Below, piece after piece: positions 62,352-64,000 of a DNA stretch of 64,000 nucleotides. The notes below the pieces were generated by a model that saw nothing but the letters and a program-made list of their open reading frames with translations, made no database searches and was not told the origin of the DNA. This stretch comes from Empedobacter brevis_A. GTDB taxonomy: Bacteria; Bacteroidota; Bacteroidia; Flavobacteriales; Weeksellaceae. Position 1 is the stretch's first letter. Each line of letters starts with the position of its first letter. The stretch is from positions 124,001-188,000 of the forward strand of contig NZ_CBCPHV010000004.1 in NCBI RefSeq assembly GCF_965118635.1, written 5' to 3'. The position numbers and the translations under genes were made by a program.

Positions 62352-62400
62352 ATCCTTTTTATGATGGAGCTCGTAATAGAAATATTGCGGGCTTTTTTTT
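62352..62400 (+). ncRNA. Predicted short RNA, antisense to the capsid-operon leader
   Basis: After the promoter at 62340 a hairpin AGCTCGTAAT / ATTGCGGGCT (62368-62377 with 62384-62393) is followed by eight T residues. Two of its ten pairs are G-U on the plus strand and would be A-C mismatches on the other strand. That supports transcription from the plus strand. A 14-codon frame (MMELVIEILRAFFC) fits inside. The RNA would be about 50 nucleotides and antisense to the leftward operon message. Confidence 0.5.
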
Positions 62401-62405
62401 GCTAG

Positions 62406-62507
62406 TTATTTAATGAACTTGCGATAAAGGCAGATGCCAAATACTGTTATTCTTTTCTCAGTTCTCTCAACCTCGAAAGATTCTGATAAATGATAAATTG
62501 TTTTCAT
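62406..62507 (-). CDS. Small element protein of 33 residues
   Basis: The frame begins MKTIYHLSESFEVERTEKR and ends VFGICLYRKFIK, with a charged first half and a basic end. It is short, but it lies in the operon just after the 100-residue gene and has a normal start and stop. I do not recognise a domain. A coincidence is possible. Confidence 0.45.
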   Translation of the reverse strand: MKTIYHLSESFEVERTEKRITVFGICLYRKFIK

Positions 62508-62522
62508 TGGATCAATATTTTA

Positions 62523-62825
62523 CTATATATAATCTGATTCATTTGTACCGTCATTAAAAACTCGTGCATAATCTTCAAATCTTGTTATCCGATTTGGTTT
62601 TAATATAAAACCTTGTGTCTTTTGAGATAACCATTTCTCTTTATGAGATTTTAAGCCTTGATTTAAAACAGAGTTCATAACTTCACTATCTAAATCGTTA
62701 TCTAACAACATTATTGTCTTGGTTATAGTCCCGTCGCTTAACATTACTTCTGTTACCAGCATTTTAGATGGCTGAAAGTTTAAGTCCTTAAAAAGGTCTG
62801 TAGGGTTAAATTGTTTTATAGCCAT
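62523..62825 (-). CDS. Element hypothetical protein B
   Basis: This 100-residue protein is soluble, with strands and helices mixed (MLVTEVMLSDGTITKTIML near residues 22-40). I do not recognise it. It follows the antirepressor gene by four bases, so it is cotranscribed. Confidence 0.6.
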   Translation of the reverse strand: MAIKQFNPTDLFKDLNFQPSKMLVTEVMLSDGTITKTIMLLDNDLDSEVMNSVLNQGLKSHKEKWLSQKTQGFILKPNRITRFEDYARVFNDGTNESDYI

Positions 62826-62829
62826 ATCA

Positions 62830-63444
62830 TTATCTTTTTAATTCGTCAATCATTTCTTGATAGCTAAATAAAAGCCCTTGTTTATTTTCTAAAGCTTTTT
62901 GATACATAGCATTAACAACCTGTTTACTTTTACGCCCCTCAGAAACAGAAGAAACATTGCGTATATAGTCATAACTAAGGTTTAATTCTTTTGCAATCTG
63001 TTTTAAATCACCCCAACGCAAATAATATTTAATCACGTTCATTAATTCGGCTTTTTTAGCAATTATACTTGTTTCGTGTTCTACACTACCTATTAATAAA
63101 CCTCTATTATCTTGCTCTCTTAATAGCTTATCCATTGCTATACGTTCCATCTCAATGAAGTATTGACGAGCTTGTTTACCTTTGGGTGTACGTTGTATCA
63201 TTGCTATCTCTTTGGCGGTGTCAATAGTTAAAACATAGTCGTCTAAAGCTTGTTTTGTTCCACCGTTTGGCATTTTCACATTTTTGTGTAAACATTGATA
63301 ATCAGTACTTTGAACAAAACCATACTCTAACATTCTGTTAATCCATTCGTAAAATCTTGTTGGAGTTTCTAAATAGTTATGCAGTTCTCTTGCTGATACG
63401 GCACGTTTACCGTTTTGTTCTGTGATTTTAATTAACTCTTTCAT
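62830..63444 (-). CDS. AntA/AntB-type antirepressor
   Basis: The first 90 residues of this 204-residue protein match the AntA domain: VSARELHNYLETPTRFYEWI, then DYVLTIDTAKEIAMIQRT and GKQARQYFIEMER. The C-terminal half is a separate helical DNA-binding-like domain (LKQIAKELNLSYDYIRNVSSV near 147-168). Phage antirepressors disable the repressor to allow induction. Its ATG overlaps the stop of the 58-residue gene (ATGA), so translation is coupled. Confidence 0.85.
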   Translation of the reverse strand: MKELIKITEQNGKRAVSARELHNYLETPTRFYEWINRMLEYGFVQSTDYQCLHKNVKMPNGGTKQALDDYVLTIDTAKEIAMIQRTPKGKQARQYFIEMERIAMDKLLREQDNRGLLIGSVEHETSIIAKKAELMNVIKYYLRWGDLKQIAKELNLSYDYIRNVSSVSEGRKSKQVVNAMYQKALENKQGLLFSYQEMIDELKR

Positions 63445-63617
63445 AGTTCTATTTTTTCTGATTCTTCTATTAGTAATTCTTTGGCTCTTTTACGAATTTT
63501 ATCCGCTTGTTTAGATTGAAAAACATAACGCAAACTCATATCTACAGACTGTAGTGTACAACCAAACTCATCTTTGATTTTGTGCTTTAGTTTAGGGTGT
63601 AATAATATTTTTTTCAT
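63441..63617 (-). CDS. Cro-like small DNA-binding protein
   Basis: This 58-residue protein begins MKKILLHPKLKHKIK and has a helix-turn-helix-like centre (GCTLQSVDMSLRYVFQSKQADKI, residues about 19-41) and a basic end. It is the first gene of the leftward operon, next to the operator. The position and size suggest a Cro-like regulator. Too short for most gene finders, but its stop overlaps the antirepressor start by four bases. Confidence 0.7.
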   Translation of the reverse strand: MKKILLHPKLKHKIKDEFGCTLQSVDMSLRYVFQSKQADKIRKRAKELLIEESEKIEL

Positions 63618-63643
63618 TACTTTGTATTAATAAATTCTTTTCA

Positions 63644-63651
63644 CAAATATA
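63644..63651 (-). promoter_or_regulatory. TAnnTTTG -7 element of the leftward operon
   Basis: On the reverse strand TATATTTG overlaps the edge of operator O1 and lies 27 bases before the Cro-like ATG. Confidence 0.65.
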
Positions 63652-63667
63652 TGAGAGAAATCTCAAT
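63649..63667. promoter_or_regulatory. Operator O1
   Basis: ATATGAGAGAAATCTCAAT contains a near-perfect inverted repeat TGAGA-GAAA-TCTCA and is repeated in reverse orientation at 63822. It overlaps the leftward -7 element, so a bound repressor would shut the lytic operon. Confidence 0.7.
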
Positions 63668-63680
63668 TAAAACAAATTTT

Positions 63681-63696
63681 TATGAGAGAAATTTCA
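63681..63696. promoter_or_regulatory. Operator O2, overlapping the repressor start codon
   Basis: TATGAGAGAAATTTCA differs from O1 by one base in the second half-site. It includes the repressor ATG and the codons MREIS. Confidence 0.5.
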
Positions 63697-64000
63697 TTTT
63701 TAAAAGAAAAAATACTACAATATATTGAAAGTAAATCTGTTACAAAATATGAGTTTTATCAAAAAACAGGTATATCGAATGGTGTTTTATCACAAAAAAG
63801 TGGTTTATCAGAAGATAATTTATTGAGATTTCTCTCATATTATAAAGACGTTAACCCAGAATGGCTATTAACAGGAAAAGGATCGATGCTAAAGGAGGAT
63901 GCTGTAAATAAAGTAAATCAAAGTATTACAGGTGATGGAAATATACAATCAGGCAATAATACCAGTATAACAGGCGATTGCAAAGAAAAAGTACAGGAAC
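63682..64000 (+). CDS. CI-like phage repressor (3' end cut by window)
   Basis: The open frame from ATG 63682 begins MREISFLKEKILQYIESKSV. The HTH signature of Bacteroidota phage repressors follows: KYEFYQKTGISNGVLSQ and SGLSEDNLLRFLSYYKDVNP, then EWLLTGKGSMLK. The visible part ends in a Ser/Asn/Gly-rich linker. A C-terminal peptidase or dimerisation domain would lie beyond the window. It binds DNA as a dimer, so the three inverted repeats around it are likely targets. Confidence 0.85.
   Translation, partial: MREISFLKEKILQYIESKSVTKYEFYQKTGISNGVLSQKSGLSEDNLLRFLSYYKDVNPEWLLTGKGSMLKEDAVNKVNQSITGDGNIQSGNNTSITGDCKEKVQE
63822..63840. promoter_or_regulatory. Operator O3 inside the repressor gene
   Basis: ATTGAGATTTCTCTCATAT is the exact 19-base reverse complement of O1. 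It lies in codons LRFLSYY about 140 bases into the repressor gene. An internal operator could allow looping or roadblock autoregulation. Confidence 0.65.

Larger units (their letters stand above)
59206..64000. mobile_element. Phage-derived integrated element, left part (right end beyond the window)
   Basis: It starts at the truncated GNAT gene. It holds a hairpin array, a leftward operon with capsid, protease and antirepressor genes, and a lysogeny switch with a CI-like repressor. The integrase, the right boundary and the attachment repeat are not in the window, so the exact limit at 59206 is inferred. No terminase, portal or tail gene is present on this side. Confidence 0.75.

Noticed and set aside
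62341..62400. Protein-coding origin of the 14-codon frame as a sure gene
   Set aside because: It may be chance inside a short RNA; there is no other support, so it is only mentioned within the RNA entry.

Overview
The window is a low-GC chromosomal segment from a Bacteroidota bacterium of class Flavobacteriia. Support comes from gene content (GldD, DUF6089, DUF4271, DUF4296, OmpP1/FadL, OMP_b-brl_3 receptors, a mevalonate-pathway kinase), the gene order NAD kinase / DUF6089 / uppS / bamA / two ompH genes, and Bacteroidota-type promoters with the TAnnTTTG -7 element. A Weeksellaceae member close to Empedobacter or Weeksella is my best guess; that is inference, not a database result.

Bases 1-59200 are ordinary core chromosome. 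1-9000 holds a mevalonate kinase, then an envelope-biogenesis run (CBS protein, NAD kinase, outer-membrane barrel, UppS, BamA, two Skp-like chaperones, RfbD). 9000-16400 has SerS, a repetitive Ala-rich lipoprotein, DNA polymerase III delta', a Fur-family regulator beside a frameshifted heavy-metal P-type ATPase, a phosphatase and a siderophore-interacting flavoprotein. 16500-23600 carries a large outer-membrane receptor, methylmalonyl-CoA mutase and a protein that looks like a catalytically eroded MenE. 23800-30600 has Era, a UspA protein, DUF445, ecotin, tRNA-Asn, RNase G, a 30-residue AURKAIP1/COX24 protein and HU. 30683-36300 has mutY-ssb-gldD-rseP, two more tRNA-Asn genes, MeaB and a membrane-anchored AraC-type protein. 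36400-41700 has the Feo iron system, L21/L27, ThiL and a thioesterase. 41800-59000 has two more UspA paralogs, a FAD oxidoreductase, FadL plus an SGNH lipoprotein, RsmI, RecJ, HemD, a glycosyltransferase, a TonB-dependent receptor, a DUF2520/KdsC/Maf run, NadD and GNAT genes.

From about 59200 to the end of the window lies an integrated mobile element. A GNAT gene is cut off at its left edge. A 300-bp array of four hairpins follows, with a shared core but four different, internally complementary stems. A leftward operon then encodes (in transcription order) a Cro-like 58-residue protein, an AntA-type antirepressor, small unknown proteins, a ClpP-like prohead protease fused to a scaffold-like tail, and a major capsid protein. 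A divergent rightward CI-like repressor runs off the window end. Three copies of a near-palindromic operator mark the switch, one inside the repressor gene. No terminase, portal or tail gene is seen in this part. The element may be a prophage whose other modules lie beyond the window, or a small capsid-encoding satellite. A short RNA is predicted inside the leftward operon.

The strongest candidates for something undescribed are the covarying hairpin array, the capsid-plus-protease operon under direct control of the lysogeny switch, the short antisense RNA in the element, and the MenE-like pseudoenzyme at 22207.
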